From Hortaea werneckii (Eukaryota; Ascomycota; Dothideomycetes; Mycosphaerellales; Teratosphaeriaceae), in NCBI GenBank assembly GCA_037044905.1, contig JBAOKB010000161.1, positions 162,935 to 226,934 on the forward strand: a DNA stretch of 64,000 nt, given 5' to 3'. Under the pieces are notes generated by a model. That model saw nothing but the letters and a program-made list of their open reading frames with translations, searched no databases and was not told where the DNA came from. Shown here in pieces: positions 34,027 through 45,129 of the stretch (the stretch's first letter is position 1; each line of letters starts with the position of its first letter). A program made the translations under genes and the position numbers.

Positions 34027-36433
34027 ATGGCTTCCGGACCAACAAACACTGACAACGTAGGCCTGGGTATCACAGGGCTTAACGAGCCGGTGATCGAAAA
34101 CACGCATGACACGAATTCCAGCAACGCACAGCAGTACGTTCGAGAACGTGACCATAGTAATACTGACAAAGAAAGTAGAGAGGTAGGCGAGGCTTCCGTT
34201 GAACACGACAGCCCCTCCCCAGAAGTAACCTTCCGCATGAATCAAGACCAGGTAACTAATTCAGACCCCATTGACTCCCTCTCCTCTCTCCAAACAAGCG
34301 GTAGCCGACGCAGAGATCCGGCAATACGGGAACAGGACCTTAGCTCACGATTTTCGGACAGCTCTGACGATAATGAAGACGACGAAAACGCTACGACAGA
34401 GCCGAGCTGGGGCATCGAAGAACTTGTGCGGGTCCAGGAAGAGTCAGAACGTGGTTATTATTATCCTGACCGCCCTAAATCACCCGTGAAGGGCTATCCT
34501 GACGAACGTGATGGCGACATAGTCAAGTTTCGCCGCAATTTGTATCGTGGCAGGGGCGGCCCTATCGAGTTGCGCCAAGTCAGGCCAAACATCAACGGCC
34601 CCTCAGCAGGCAAAAGTAGTCTCAGCAAAGTGAGATCAGCTGCGGAGGAGTCTCCAGAGACGTCACCTATTCACGATCAAACAAGCGTTGGCCCAGGGCC
34701 GACGGCTGGCCTCTTTAACGAGTATCGTGCTGATGAAAGCGCAGACCACATGCATGAAAATTCAGACCATGATGTGCAAGCTCCTGCTTTGTATAAGTCC
34801 ACTTCCGGCCAGAGTTGGGACGAAGAAGATGAAGACGAAGATCAGAAAGCCATCGCCGCATCTCTGCAAAGCCTTGCCCGTGACACCGACGAGAAGAAGC
34901 GTTGCGGATCTCTCAGTGTGTCTGATATATCTGCTGATTCGGAAATGGACGACGCCGAGCTAGGCGAGAGTATGACCGGGTCAGAAGTCATTGAGGAGTA
35001 CCTCTCGGAGGACTTTGAGCCGCACTCAGACGATTCAATGGAAGAGACAAACAAGCCAGCACCGCAGCTGACCGGCTCGCTCGATGATGCCGCGCAAGAC
35101 CCAGACATGAGTTCACCTACCAGTGTCTCTTCCTTTGAGTCTGCCACAGGAATGAGACAATCCGAAGGTCTTGAAGCGAGTGCCGAATATGAGAGGTCAG
35201 CAAAAGGGAACCTTGCCAAACAACGAGCTTTGTTGTATTTCCAGGTAGCCGAAGAAAATGGCAATCAAAGGGAGGCAGAGCATATTAAGAGGCTTCTTGC
35301 CGACAAAGATCATGTAGAGGTGTTGACAAGCAAGATCCATTTGTACAGAGACGACATGGAAAGGTACCGAGACCAGCGAAACCAAATCCGCAAACGTGCT
35401 GAATGGCTCGGAAAAGAGCTGGACAAAGTCCACGACAAGAAAGACATCATCCTGGGTAAGTTCATGGACGCTCGGAACAGTGCCGCAATATGGAAAGCGC
35501 AGGCGGAACATTTTCAAGCATTCGCCGAGGCGAACGATGAGCTGGCTGAACGTGAGCGTAGAAGACAAGATCTCGCCAAAGAGTACGTTGAGACCCTGCC
35601 ATTGTCTTCAGAGGAGGAATCTGCTAACATTATCGATAGTGCTCAGACAGATACCGATGATCTGCTACAGGTCTCGCCTGATTCGTCTGCCGCTGACCGC
35701 AAGGTGAGACAAGTCGCCGAGGAGCACGAGAGAAGCATAAAAACAAGTGATGTTGGCACCCAGACGGAAGAAGGCCTCCAGGCTCTGCTGCAAAGTTCCT
35801 ACGGCGAACAAATGACCAAGATGGATGGTGAGTTGAAGTTACAACAGCAGATGCATGTCGACATGCTCAAGCTCGTCCATCAATATACCGAGACACTCAA
35901 AGCCAAATCCGAAGACATCGCCAACGAGAACGCTTTGCTCAAGGCACTCGTCTCATCGCTACAACTGGCGGATCGTCAATCCCACTTATCAGGTGTCTCC
36001 TCACCTCGCACTCCCACGTCTCGTTCAACTCACCGAAGACCCAGACTCACTCAACAAGGAGCTTTCCCCTCCCACGCTTGCTCCCAAGTCTCCAGGCCGT
36101 ATCCTCAGCCCCATGGGGCTCCGGGATATCACATCCACCTCGCCTCCATCACCTGCAGCAAAACGATGGCAACAGCCTGATTCGGAGACGGGAAGACCGG
36201 CTGCGTGGATCAACCGCGAAGCTCAGATCAAAAACTCGGAAGCTTATCAGCGTGCTTTTGCGGCTCGTCGGGAGGAGCGCCAGGCGGAGAGGCAGAAGGA
36301 AAATGATAAGTTGGCGCTTCGCCAGAAGGCGTATAGTAAGCTTTGTGGCTGGCCTGAGGGTGTTGTGCCGTGCATGACTCCAGAGGATAAGCTAAGACGG
36401 CTGAAGATTCTTGCGGAGGTCGTGGAGCCGTGA
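34027..36433 (+). CDS. Long acidic coiled-coil protein, two exons
   Basis: Exons 34027-35992 and 36039-36433 (2361 nt, 786 residues). The 46-bp intron GTGTCT..CGAAG restores the frame that continues as DPDSLNKELSPPTLAPKSPG and ends LRRLKILAEVVEP. Residues 1-400 are disordered and acidic (many Asp/Glu/Ser). About 400-640 is a coiled coil (KDHVEVLTSKIHLYRDDMER, RNQIRKRAEWLGKELDKVHD). The C-terminus has RRLKILAEV preceded by a charged helix (RREERQAERQKENDKLALRQ). Possibly cytoskeletal or septal scaffold, but no family recognised. Alternative to the intron: a one-base error near 36000. Confidence 0.65.
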
Positions 36434-36525
36434 GGGTAATGCGGATGAAATAGGCATGCAAAGGTGCATGTCTGTCTCCTTGGTAGTGATGTCCAGTATT
36501 GAAATACAAGTCATGTGATCACTTT

Positions 36526-37458
36526 TCACAGCTCGTCCTTTTGCTCGGAAGTCTTCTTTGACTGTTTCACGCCAAATGTCTGCGCTGTCTTCATGAACTC
36601 GTCTTCTTCCGGACTGTTCTTCCTTCCCAGGCATTCGTTGCGATGCGGATACCTTCCAAACCGCTTGAGAGGATCCAGATGGTCAACAGAAGCTTGCTCG
36701 GCTCTTTCGAGGTACCCCAATGCCGCCTCGTCGTTGGCCGCCTCGCACTCCTGTCGCAGCTCGGCAAGCTTTTCTCGTTGCAACATGTGCGTAGGGATGT
36801 GCTCGGTATGTACCAAAGGCATGACAATCCATGTCTTGTATGCTGGCCTTCCTTTCCATGCTTGGTGATCTACTGGACTTGGCTTGAGGCTCATGCAGCT
36901 TCGCACAAGGCTTGATGCGAGGCGGTCATAGTGCTTGTACACTAGGCTGAGCTCCTCCGGCTCGCGGTAGATCTGTCGTGGCATCTGATCCAGCAGGATG
37001 ATCATCGAGAGCATAGTATCCGCTGCTTTCCTCTCATCATTCTTCTGGGCTTCTTTTACGTCGCTTAAGAATGGAGCCGAAAGTTCATCCGAGTGCTCGA
37101 TGTCTTCCTCGTAGCTCTTGAAGGTCGGCAGGGCCAGCTTGGATGGCCCTATGCTCTCTAAGGCGCCCCCGAACTTGGTTCTGCATTCGTCGTCGAACGC
37201 TTTCTTCTCTTCGTCTGTGCGGTTGATGCCCCACCATTTCTGGAGGACTGAGAACGGTGCAGTGCTCGCATTAGATGGCATTCCTTCGAACCAGAAGTTG
37301 CGCACGTCGTCGTAGAACGACTGGTTGAAGATGTTCCGGTCCAGCTGGAAACTCTGAACAGGTGTAGCCATGGTGGAATATGATTTGGTGCTGCGACCCA
37401 GCAATGGAAGTAAGAATGCTCTGCGATAGCCGAGTTTGAGTAACAACATGCCCGTCAT
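36526..37458 (-). CDS. DUF924 family protein, probably mitochondrial
   Basis: 310 residues, intronless. The first 29 residues (MTGMLLLKLGYRRAFLLPLL, then GRSTKSYST) resemble a mitochondrial presequence; an internal ATG at 37371 gives a 281-residue form. The body has the DUF924 landmarks: DDVRNFWFEGMPSN, KWWGINRTDEEKKAFDDECR, the LDQMPRQIYR box, VMPLVHTEHIPT and LDPLKRFGRYPHRNE. DUF924 is an all-alpha fold of unknown biochemical function found in bacteria and fungi. The end lies 92 bp from the preceding gene (convergent). Confidence 0.88.
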   Translation of the reverse strand: MTGMLLLKLGYRRAFLLPLLGRSTKSYSTMATPVQSFQLDRNIFNQSFYDDVRNFWFEGMPSNASTAPFSVLQKWWGINRTDEEKKAFDDECRTKFGGALESIGPSKLALPTFKSYEEDIEHSDELSAPFLSDVKEAQKNDERKAADTMLSMIILLDQMPRQIYREPEELSLVYKHYDRLASSLVRSCMSLKPSPVDHQAWKGRPAYKTWIVMPLVHTEHIPTHMLQREKLAELRQECEAANDEAALGYLERAEQASVDHLDPLKRFGRYPHRNECLGRKNSPEEDEFMKTAQTFGVKQSKKTSEQKDEL

Positions 37459-37984
37459 GGCACGGAATGGGCAAGGCTCCTGTCTTTTTGTATGTTGATG
37501 AGAGTCACGAAGGATGCAAGGCAGCTCAAAGCTTCACGTCACTGACTGCCAGCGTCATCCAATGACCTCACTCCGGTATATCACCTTTATACTTTTGGGG
37601 GCGCCTATCGCCACACTGATACGGCGAAATGCAACCGTTTCGGAACATGAAGGAAATATCACGCCGTACTACGTAAAGACGTGTTTCTGACTAGGAAGCG
37701 CAGGTGGATAGGCCAATGCTAATAACTACCAAGTAGAGCAGCTGTGTATTAAGGTTGGCGCTGCTGATGAAAATGAAGCAGAAGAATCATAACCATATCA
37801 AGAATCGTAATGGCTTCACTTGAAAGCTACGTGTAGCCGTACCGCGCCTCAATCAGACTGGCACTTTCCTGACATCAACTCCGAAAATTCATATGTGCAA
37901 TATAATCAATTGGTGGGTATCATTGTAAATCTCATCAAGCCATCCTAGTATCTCCAGTAGACGCCTTATTCGCTTTTCATCTTG
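37459..37984. other. Intergenic, nothing recognised
   Basis: 526 bp between two minus-strand genes; AT-richer than its neighbours, no supported element. Confidence 0.4.
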
Positions 37985-38451
37985 CTACCGTTTTGGCGTT
38001 TCAGTAGCTCCTCCTTCTGCGTCTCTTTGCTCTTCCTGTTGCTTCTCTGCCGGCTCGGGCTGCTTCGCCATCACATTCTCGAACTGCGACCACAAGCCTT
38101 CGACTTGGGAGAATTCGTTACCGACCTGATATCAAGTAGAGAGTCAGCTTGTGTGCTCTGGGAAAGTATCATATTTGGGCGCAACACCGCAAGGCTTCGG
38201 TGCCGGTACAACGACCAGTGGCAGTAGAAATGCATGGCATCTGGGAGACGTACCGCAATGACGCCCTCCAGGCTCCTGTTCAACTTGTTGATATTCTGAA
38301 GCACATTCTCCAAGCTCTGCACAGTGTCAGCTGGAGCATCATGGAAGCAGTGAGCGGATAATAGACGCACGGCAGCGACGTCGTTTACTAGAAGAGCCCT
38401 TTGATTCTCGAAGTAGGAACCATCTGAGGCTGGTATATTGGTGGAAGACAT
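37985..38451 (-). CDS. DAD1: DASH complex subunit DAD1
   Basis: Small spliced gene: exons 38451-38371, 38316-38254 and 38125-37985 (285 nt, 94 residues), introns of 54 and 128 bp, all junctions in phase. The product reads SYFENQRALLVNDVAA, then SLENVLQNINKLNRSLEGVI joined to AVGNEFSQVEGLWSQFENVM, the diagnostic core of Dad1, followed by a charged Glu/Gln tail. DAD1 belongs to the DASH/Dam1 ring that couples kinetochores to microtubule plus ends. The start at 38451 is the first ATG in good context. Divergent from PEX12, with 304 bp between coding starts. Confidence 0.93.
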
Positions 38452-38755
38452 CGCCAATGGGTCAAGCGATTATAGGCGCCCAGGTTGTGTCGTGAGTACG
38501 GTATTCTATTGTTTGCAGTCCACTCGCTTTGCGTCTCTACAGTGAGTGCACAGTCGCGTCCGGGCGGCGGAGGACGCGTCGCGGCGCGACTCGGCATCTT
38601 CGGTACCTCGGCGACTCATGACTCGGGCCCAAGTTGGTACCCGTCAGTTGCCGATATACTGTCCTATTCTTGGTCCTTCTACCACATGATTCATTCCACC
38701 ATGCCATCCTCGATCTAATAGCGGATGATCTGATATCCCTCATACGCCAGCCAAG

Positions 38756-40192
38756 ATGGAGTTCATGACGGCGCTGCAGTCCGGCCTCGACGACCAGAAA
38801 CCGTCCCTCTTCGAACTCCTCTCCGAGCAGCAACTCGCCTCTCTTATCCCGCCTTCACTCCGCTACCTCCTCGCCGTAGCCACCCACCGACATCCGCGAT
38901 ACCTTCTCCGCATCCTCAACAGCTTTGACGAGCTATACGCGCTTCTCTCGGTCCTAGTCGAACGACACTATCTCAAGACCTACGGCGGAGGCTTCACCGA
39001 GAACTTCTATGGCCTCAAACGTGAAAGAGTATTGCGGACAAAATCGGGCGAGATTCCTCGTGCCCAGCTGGGTGCGCCACATGAAGTCCGCGAGACACTC
39101 AAACTCCGCAATGGCGATGTATGGCGGAACTTGGCTGTTATGGTAGCCTTGCCATATCTCAAACGAAAGCTCGACGAAAGCTACGACATTCATGCCTCTT
39201 CGATCAATCTCTTAGGTCCGGCATATCAGCAACACCAACGCTTTCCACGTGATGGCACCTTGAGAGAAAAGGTATGGTGGGTGTACAAATGGTTCTTGAG
39301 GAAGGTGTATCCAAGTGTGAACGCCGCATACTACTTTACTCTCTTAGCTTTCAATCTTGCGTACCTATTCGATGGCAGCAAATACCACAGTCCGTGGTTA
39401 TGGCTTATCGGGACGAGAATGCGGAGATTGAACGAGGCAGACGGAGAGCCATAGCGATGGCTACCCAACCCAAACCGTCAGCGCCGGGAGCCGGGGCAAG
39501 ACCAGGCGAGACCAGGTCTCTCTTCAGTCCGCGCACCATGACCGAGACTGTATACCCGAGGATGCTGAGTAGTCTGCGCATCCTTCTGCCAACATCCATC
39601 TTCGCTCTCAAATTCCTGGAATGGTGGCACGCTTCCGATTTCGCACGACAGCTCTCGCGGAAAGCCAACGAGGGCATTGAGTTGCCACCGCCTACCATCT
39701 CTGGCTCAAGCTCCAAGAAGCTGCCTAGCTCGCAGTCGCAGAAAGGAAAAGAAGGCCTCTGATGACGCTTCTGAGAAGCAACCGGCGTCCAACGCCACTC
39801 AGCAACCTGGCCCGCCCATCTCTGCCACCTCCTACCTCCCCATTCTCACAGTCCCTCCACCTATGCCAGCCGACCCAACTAATCCCGAGTCAACCAACAC
39901 ATCACGCCTATGTCCGATCTGCGTCTCCGAAATCCAAACCGCCACAGCGGCCCAGACGGGCTACGTGTACTGCTATACATGCATATATAAGTGGGTCGAC
40001 GGATCACACCCTCGTCAGACGGCTTTCATGGACGGCGGCCACGCGACTGGAGAAGATGAAAGCGCTGACGGCTGGGTTGAAGAGGCTGGTGGTAGTCGCG
40101 CTGGCAAGTGGGAGTCTGGCAAAGGAAGAGATGCTGTTACTGGGCGTCGGGTGCTTGGTGGCACGAGTGGTTTGAGGAGAGTAATGGTCTAG
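38756..40192 (+). CDS. PEX12: PEX12 peroxisomal RING ligase subunit, two frame breaks
   Basis: Peroxin-12 homology runs the whole length but in alternating frames. 38756 to about 39442 carries FELLSEQQLASLIPPSLRYL through WLWLIGTRMRRLNEAD. About 39445 to about 39742 is in another frame and carries RAIAMATQPKPS, SSLRILLPTSIFALKFLEWW and HASDFARQLSRKA. From about 39750 the first frame resumes with KKASDDASEKQPASN, the RING-like CPICVSEIQ..YVYCYTCIYKWV, and the typical end GKGRDAVTGRRVLGG. It needs one extra base near 39443 and one fewer in the A-rich 39742-39754 run. Net shift is zero. PEX12 ubiquitinates PEX5 with PEX2/PEX10. Conservation on both sides of each break argues for assembly errors over decay. 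Confidence 0.85.
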
Positions 40193-40454
40193 TGTGGTGA
40201 GCAACGGCCTTGGTCAAAAACAGTGCTTGAGATACCCCTAGAGCGATTCGTGCAGTCACATTTCAATCATTCGGCGAGTAGTATATACTTGAAGCTAATG
40301 CCGCTCACTGTGGCCGGTAAACATGTTTTAGCAATTCTTCTGCCGATCCCATCATCAAAGCTTTCCTTTGAATGCGCCATACAGCTCTCTCGTCTCACAT
40401 TATCAATAGGTCGTGCTGGGACATTGAAAGACCTGCATTAGGCGGAGGTGGTCC
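40193..40454. other. Short intergenic, end of the conserved core
   Basis: Last spacer before genes become unrecognisable; no element seen. Confidence 0.3.
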
Positions 40455-40985
40455 TCAGGAATGAAGTGATGCCCTTATGTTTCTCAGCCGGGCCAGCAAT
40501 GACAGAAGATCTTCCTTTGTCATATCCACCATGCCATCACTAGTTTGCTCGCCGTGCTCAGTGGTGGGAAGAGGCTGGTCCGCGTTGGCAGTGCTACGGG
40601 CTTTGTTCCGTATCTCGTTTTCATCGCCATCCTCATCTGCCGCTGGGGTCGAGTGTGCGGCCCTCATGGACGGACGATCGTTGTGAGACTCCTTCATATG
40701 CTTCATATAGGCAGCATGGTTGGCTTGCAAATTTGTGTGGTACCAAGCCCATTCTTTCCACTCCTTGTACGCTGCTACACTGTATTGATCCACAGTTGCG
40801 TTGCTCCGACCAGCAGGATAGAAAGTGAACCCGCCTGCATTGAAGATCGTGCACTGGGATAGCCGGCTGGCAACAATCTCAGACAAAGAGTTGTGTATTG
40901 GCTGAAAGATCAAGAATATTGTATGTTGTTGCAATCGCAACTGTCCTGGGTACAAGTAGGAGCATACAGCTTCAAACAGGTTCAT
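40455..40985 (-). CDS. Hypothetical protein with candidate 66-bp in-frame intron
   Basis: Open from 41036; the favoured start is the ATG at 40985 (MNLFEA). A GTATGC..TTTCAG interval at 40967-40902 is 66 bp and stop-free, so both spliced (154 residues) and unspliced (176) forms stay in frame. It contains an Asn/Tyr/Trp-rich segment (AAYKEWKEWAWYHTNLQANH) and a polar C-terminus ending LLSLLARLRNIRASLHS. No family recognised. Confidence 0.45.
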   Translation of the reverse strand: MNLFEAVCSYLYPGQLRLQQHTIFLIFQPIHNSLSEIVASRLSQCTIFNAGGFTFYPAGRSNATVDQYSVAAYKEWKEWAWYHTNLQANHAAYMKHMKESHNDRPSMRAAHSTPAADEDGDENEIRNKARSTANADQPLPTTEHGEQTSDGMVDMTKEDLLSLLARLRNIRASLHS

Positions 40986-41168
40986 GATGAAGTTCGATGA
41001 TCGATGGGCTCGGTGGCATGCCAATCGTTTAAGCACTTGCGTGCTGTAACCGACTTCGACAAGTGGCTCTTTCAGGGGATGACCCTAAAAACAGTAAGCC
41101 TAGCTGACCGGATGGAGACGATGCACACGACTACGTACTATACACTGGTCAGCTTCAGATACTATACG

Positions 41169-42749
41169 CTAGAAGACCTGCAGTGAAAGCTTACCATCAT
41201 GTTCTGAAAGAACACACTGGATTCGCTTTCTGAGACGCCTACAGAAGAGCTGCAGCCTGTCGATCCGTGATCGAGACATGACACGCTTTCCCTGTTGGTT
41301 GGTCTTGAACACGTATTTGCGTAGACCCATGCGCGCTTCGTGTGCACTGGTGAGAGGTAGGTTTAAGCCGTCAATGGCCAGTATCGCCCTTAATCCCGTC
41401 TCAGCATCCGTCTCCACCACCGGCTGTAGGTAAAGCTTCTCGATGGTGTCAAGCACCTCGATGGTTTGAGCCGGAGTTGGTGCATATCCGTCCGGGGACA
41501 GAATGCTCTGCCAGTAAATGCCTGGTTGCGAAGTAAGCTGCACACGGGAATTGAGTTTATCAAGCGCTCGACGTGTGGAAGGATCGTCATGGTATCGACG
41601 ACCGAGTGTGCCGTGCAGGAGGCCTTCGAAGACTGCTTGCTCCATCGAGATCAGCATGAGATATGTGTGGCAGGAGAGCGGCAAGCGGTGCTGCCGGGGA
41701 AGATTGTGGTTAGTGAATTCTGTGCTTAGAATCTCTTCAATTCCTTGGTGCCAGCCTTTCGCAAAAGCATTGATGAGCGATTGCATGTCCCGATCTCGCT
41801 GACTCGGACCAGAGGGCTGTGGTACTGTATTGCCTGACCGTGCCGAGGTCGACTGCATCGCTCGGACTCGAGACGGCCTTGATGACCAATTGTCAGGAAT
41901 ACTTGCGACGTCATGGAGCTGAGAATCGTCAAAAGTTCCGAATTCGGACTCGTTTGAATCAGATGTTGCGTCTTCGTCATCCATGTCCCACGCGGAGACA
42001 ACCGCTTCTGACACCCCATACATTCGTGCTCGTACCTCGCGGGATTGGCGCTCTGTATGGGTGAGATCAGCAATGAGGTTTGAGGAGGTGTGAATTACAG
42101 ACTCACCACTCATCATAAGCAGGTCGTTCATATCGTCCATGCCCACCTGCTGGCTACTCTCGGAAAAGCTGTCTGGGAGTTGTGACGGCATTTCTTGATA
42201 GTTTCGAGGCACCATGGGCCTGTTTCGCAAATGGCGTGGGTGATTGGGATCTGATGCGGCAGTGAGCGGCGAAGACGATCCAACGCTACTACTTTCACGC
42301 TCTGATCTTGTCCGCTTCCTTGGAGGCAACAATGCGCCGCTGAAGACGTCGCCTAGGGCGTAGCTGGAACGACTGTACAGAACTGATGTGAAGGACCCAG
42401 GATTGCAGGGCTGCGATGTATCGACCACCATTAAAGTCAGTGTGTATCTTCGCACAGGTCTTCGCTTGGTCTCACCTGACGTTGATGTCGTCTGTGAGTT
42501 TAGTTGACTCTGTTCCGAGGAATGTTCAAGGACATGCTCGTCAAATCGAGTCGGAGAGCCAAAGTCTTCCAGAATCGTCTCTGCTTGACTGTCCGGAACG
42601 CACTTCAGGCTGTCGGGATGATGCTCCACCTGTGGCCGAGATTTTAGAGTAGTGGATTGCCGAAAGCGCTCTGTGCAGCAGACGGGCGGAGTTGCAGGCT
42701 TCTTGGTTCGCCGCTCGGTGATGTCAAACCATGCTTGCTGCTCCTTCAA
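41169..42749 (-). CDS. Hypothetical accessory-region protein
   Basis: 526-codon open frame. A probable 54-bp stop-free intron lies at 42106-42053 (GTGAGT..ATACAG with GCTGAT branch). Another donor/acceptor-like pair exists near 42475/42411, but its 65-bp removal would break the frame. The N-terminal half is Ser/Arg-rich and disordered. The C-terminal about 250 residues look folded (NAFAKGWHQGIEEILSTEFT, LMLISMEQAVFEGLLHGTLG, LNLPLTSAHEARMGLRKYVF). No family recognised. Confidence 0.5.
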   Translation of the reverse strand: MKEQQAWFDITERRTKKPATPPVCCTERFRQSTTLKSRPQVEHHPDSLKCVPDSQAETILEDFGSPTRFDEHVLEHSSEQSQLNSQTTSTSGETKRRPVRRYTLTLMVVDTSQPCNPGSFTSVLYSRSSYALGDVFSGALLPPRKRTRSERESSSVGSSSPLTAASDPNHPRHLRNRPMVPRNYQEMPSQLPDSFSESSQQVGMDDMNDLLMMSGESVIHTSSNLIADLTHTERQSREVRARMYGVSEAVVSAWDMDDEDATSDSNESEFGTFDDSQLHDVASIPDNWSSRPSRVRAMQSTSARSGNTVPQPSGPSQRDRDMQSLINAFAKGWHQGIEEILSTEFTNHNLPRQHRLPLSCHTYLMLISMEQAVFEGLLHGTLGRRYHDDPSTRRALDKLNSRVQLTSQPGIYWQSILSPDGYAPTPAQTIEVLDTIEKLYLQPVVETDAETGLRAILAIDGLNLPLTSAHEARMGLRKYVFKTNQQGKRVMSRSRIDRLQLFCRRLRKRIQCVLSEHDGKLSLQVF

Positions 42750-43562
42750 TGTCCTCTTCGTGTCTTATGACGTGCGAACTGGGATCGAAACGAATGCCTG
42801 TAGCGGTAAACGACCACTCTTTTCCTCGGTGTTCGAGCTGAACTGAATGAGAGATGTTCAATGTTGCACGTTCTGCACTTTTCGGAGCCGAGAGCTTTCC
42901 TGAAAGGCTTTATTGGCGTGTGGTCGAATAGGCGGAGTGGCAATCAAATCCTCCAGGTTACAGGAACACAAGCGCGACGGAGAGGAACAATTTTCGGTGC
43001 CCTTCGACGCCGGTCTACCACGCTTGTCGCTCTCGCTGCTCGCATGAGACGAAGTGTCCCGATGGTATGAGGTCGGCGAAAGTGTACGGAGTGAAGTCCA
43101 CATCAATGAGGTGAAGTTGGAGATCCGCAGCGGAAGTTGCCCTCCAGGCTCCTGCCCGGTGAGCGACACAGGCCTTAGGCACAAACCTCAGCTACCTACC
43201 TAGGTAGGTAACCATCTCGGTGAGGCAAAAGGGTTTGCATCAAATCAATCTGTTGTCACATAGTAGACTGGGTTGCGATGATCATCGCAAGTCGTTGAAT
43301 GGTCTTCAATTGTGGTCAGTTGCAAACAGGACCCGACCGGCGCAGATGGGCGGCGAGATCAAGGTAGTTCTCCAGATGCGACCTGATAATGTGAGTGTTT
43401 GGGATGAGTCTAAAAGAAAAGAAGGATTGAATGTGTACTACCAGAACGGCTGACTAATCCAGCATGGCGTGAATCATGTGCAGTCACATGCTAGTCTTGA
43501 AAATGCATTCGTAGGCTCGGTATTATATGTAAAGGCATCAAAGCAAGCCTCTTATTAGCTGT
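42750..43562. other. Intergenic with an 18-bp perfect palindrome
   Basis: No gene is supported. At 43193-43210 the sequence TACCTACCTAGGTAGGTA is a perfect inverted repeat. Confidence 0.45.
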
Positions 43563-44244
43563 TCATCCTCTGACAACTAGCTGTACCAACATGTAAGGAG
43601 ACACGTGCCGCGTGTTGTCGTGTGTACACTGAAGAGTGGGTTTACGGCCTGAAAGTTGCATGAAGTTCCTCATCGATCCTAATTCCCACAGTAGCATTTG
43701 TTGGCGTTTGCTCGCAAGAAGTTGCTCCTCCTTTCGCGTCGTCTGAAGCTCTCTGATGGTCTGAATGTAATCTTCCTTTGCGTTATGTTCTGCTGAAAGT
43801 TGGTCCTCCAATCGAGTTTTTTCCTTAGCATGGTCAAGACGCTCCCCCAGAGCGGTAGCACTCATCCCCTCCAACTTCCTGTTGAGCTCCTCCATGGTCG
43901 AGACTAGCTGCGTCCTGTAAAACTCACCATCCTTCAAACTTTGCTCTAAGCCGCTGGTCTGGTTGGCGTGTTGAGCGGCCATTGCTCGTGGTACGCTGCA
44001 TGGCCATATCTCGGACCCGCCGCACGGTCTGTAAGCGGTTTTGCTCAGCTGCAATCCCATTGTCACGTACACCCAGCGCCACTTTGTAGCCCGCTAATTG
44101 CTGATGTACACGGCCGAGCTCCTCGGCTTGGCTGCTCTGTGACTTTTGAAGAGAAGGGATTTGATGCCTAGCAGAGATGAGAGAGAAAGAGGTCTCACGA
44201 TGAGCCTCCTTTTCGGCATCGAGCTCCGCCTCAAGTGACCTCAC
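43563..44244 (-). pseudogene. Coiled-coil protein fragment with frame break
   Basis: Two minus-strand frames continue one coiled coil: from 44244 EAELDAEKEAHRETSFSL to RVRDMAMQRTTS, then in another frame AAQHANQTSGLEQSLKDGEF, TQLVSTMEELNRKLEGMS and TIRELQTTRKEEQLLASKRQ. The change occurs near 43985. It may be a one-base error or a decayed gene; no start Met is obvious upstream. Function unknown. Confidence 0.4.
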
Positions 44245-45129
44245 CTTCGAAGTGCATACCCCTGGAGCTCGCGACAGAAGTTGACTGGTGTTTATGTGGC
44301 GATTTTGCTCGAACCCAAGCCAACCACGTTCTGCTCCAGCGACTGCTCGGTTGCTTTCAAAATGGGACGATCGACTTATGGTTCTTGCTACGAGCCTCCT
44401 TCAATCATGCGTCAGTTCGAGAAAACCTGGGCACACAATAAGTCGATGGGACGAGAGCTCGCTCGAGCTTCTATTCCGCACATTGGGCATCGCCTCAAGT
44501 TAGTTTCATTTTCGGCCGTATCAAACTACCTGCGACGACAGGTGAAGCGGTGCATCGGTCATGACATTAAGTATGCTTTATGCTTGTTCCATTTGTTTTA
44601 AAGCCTCAATTTACCTAGCTACCACTTGTGATGGTTTGAGTGTGTCATTGATCATAATGATACTATGTAGAGCTAGCTAGTAGGAAGTGGAGACTTTTAT
44701 AAGCCATGATTACATAAGGTATGCTGCTTTCTTGAGAAGACTGCCTCGCCATGTGGCTTATCTCATGCTCAGTCGTGATCGGCCGTGAGAACGCAAAAAC
44801 TACAAAAGAAATGTTCACTCGTTGGCCGGGCCACCCACTCAGATTCCCTCCGGCCAGACGGTGCCAAGTTGCAAACCGCCTTTTTGAAAGGAGAGCCTTG
44901 CCCTCAAGGCTTGTTTCATGCTGAGTCGTGATCGGCCGTAAGAACGCACACAAAACCAGAAAGAAATTCACTTGTTTGGCCGGGTCACCCACTCAGATTT
45001 CCTCTGGCCAAACAGTGGAAAGTCGCAAACCAACTCCTCCTCGCTACCAGTAATGTACAAGTGAGAATCCGGCTCATTGCTAGCACAAGATCTCAGATCA
45101 ACCGCTGACGTTCGTAGTGCCAACGTCCT
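44245..45129. other. Intergenic carrying a 116-bp direct duplication
   Basis: No convincing gene. Contains the duplicated block listed at 44763-45031. Confidence 0.45.
44763..45031. repeat. Diverged direct duplication, 115-116 bp, 153-bp offset
   Basis: Copy 1 is 44763-44877 and copy 2 is 44916-45031. Both start TCATGCTSAGTCGTGATCGG, share CACCCACTCAGATT in the middle and end GCAAACC. Differences are scattered substitutions and small indels. Confidence 0.75.

Noticed and set aside
42411..42475. 65-bp intron in the 41.2-42.7 kb hypothetical gene
   Set aside because: Removing it breaks the downstream frame, which is open for over 1 kb.
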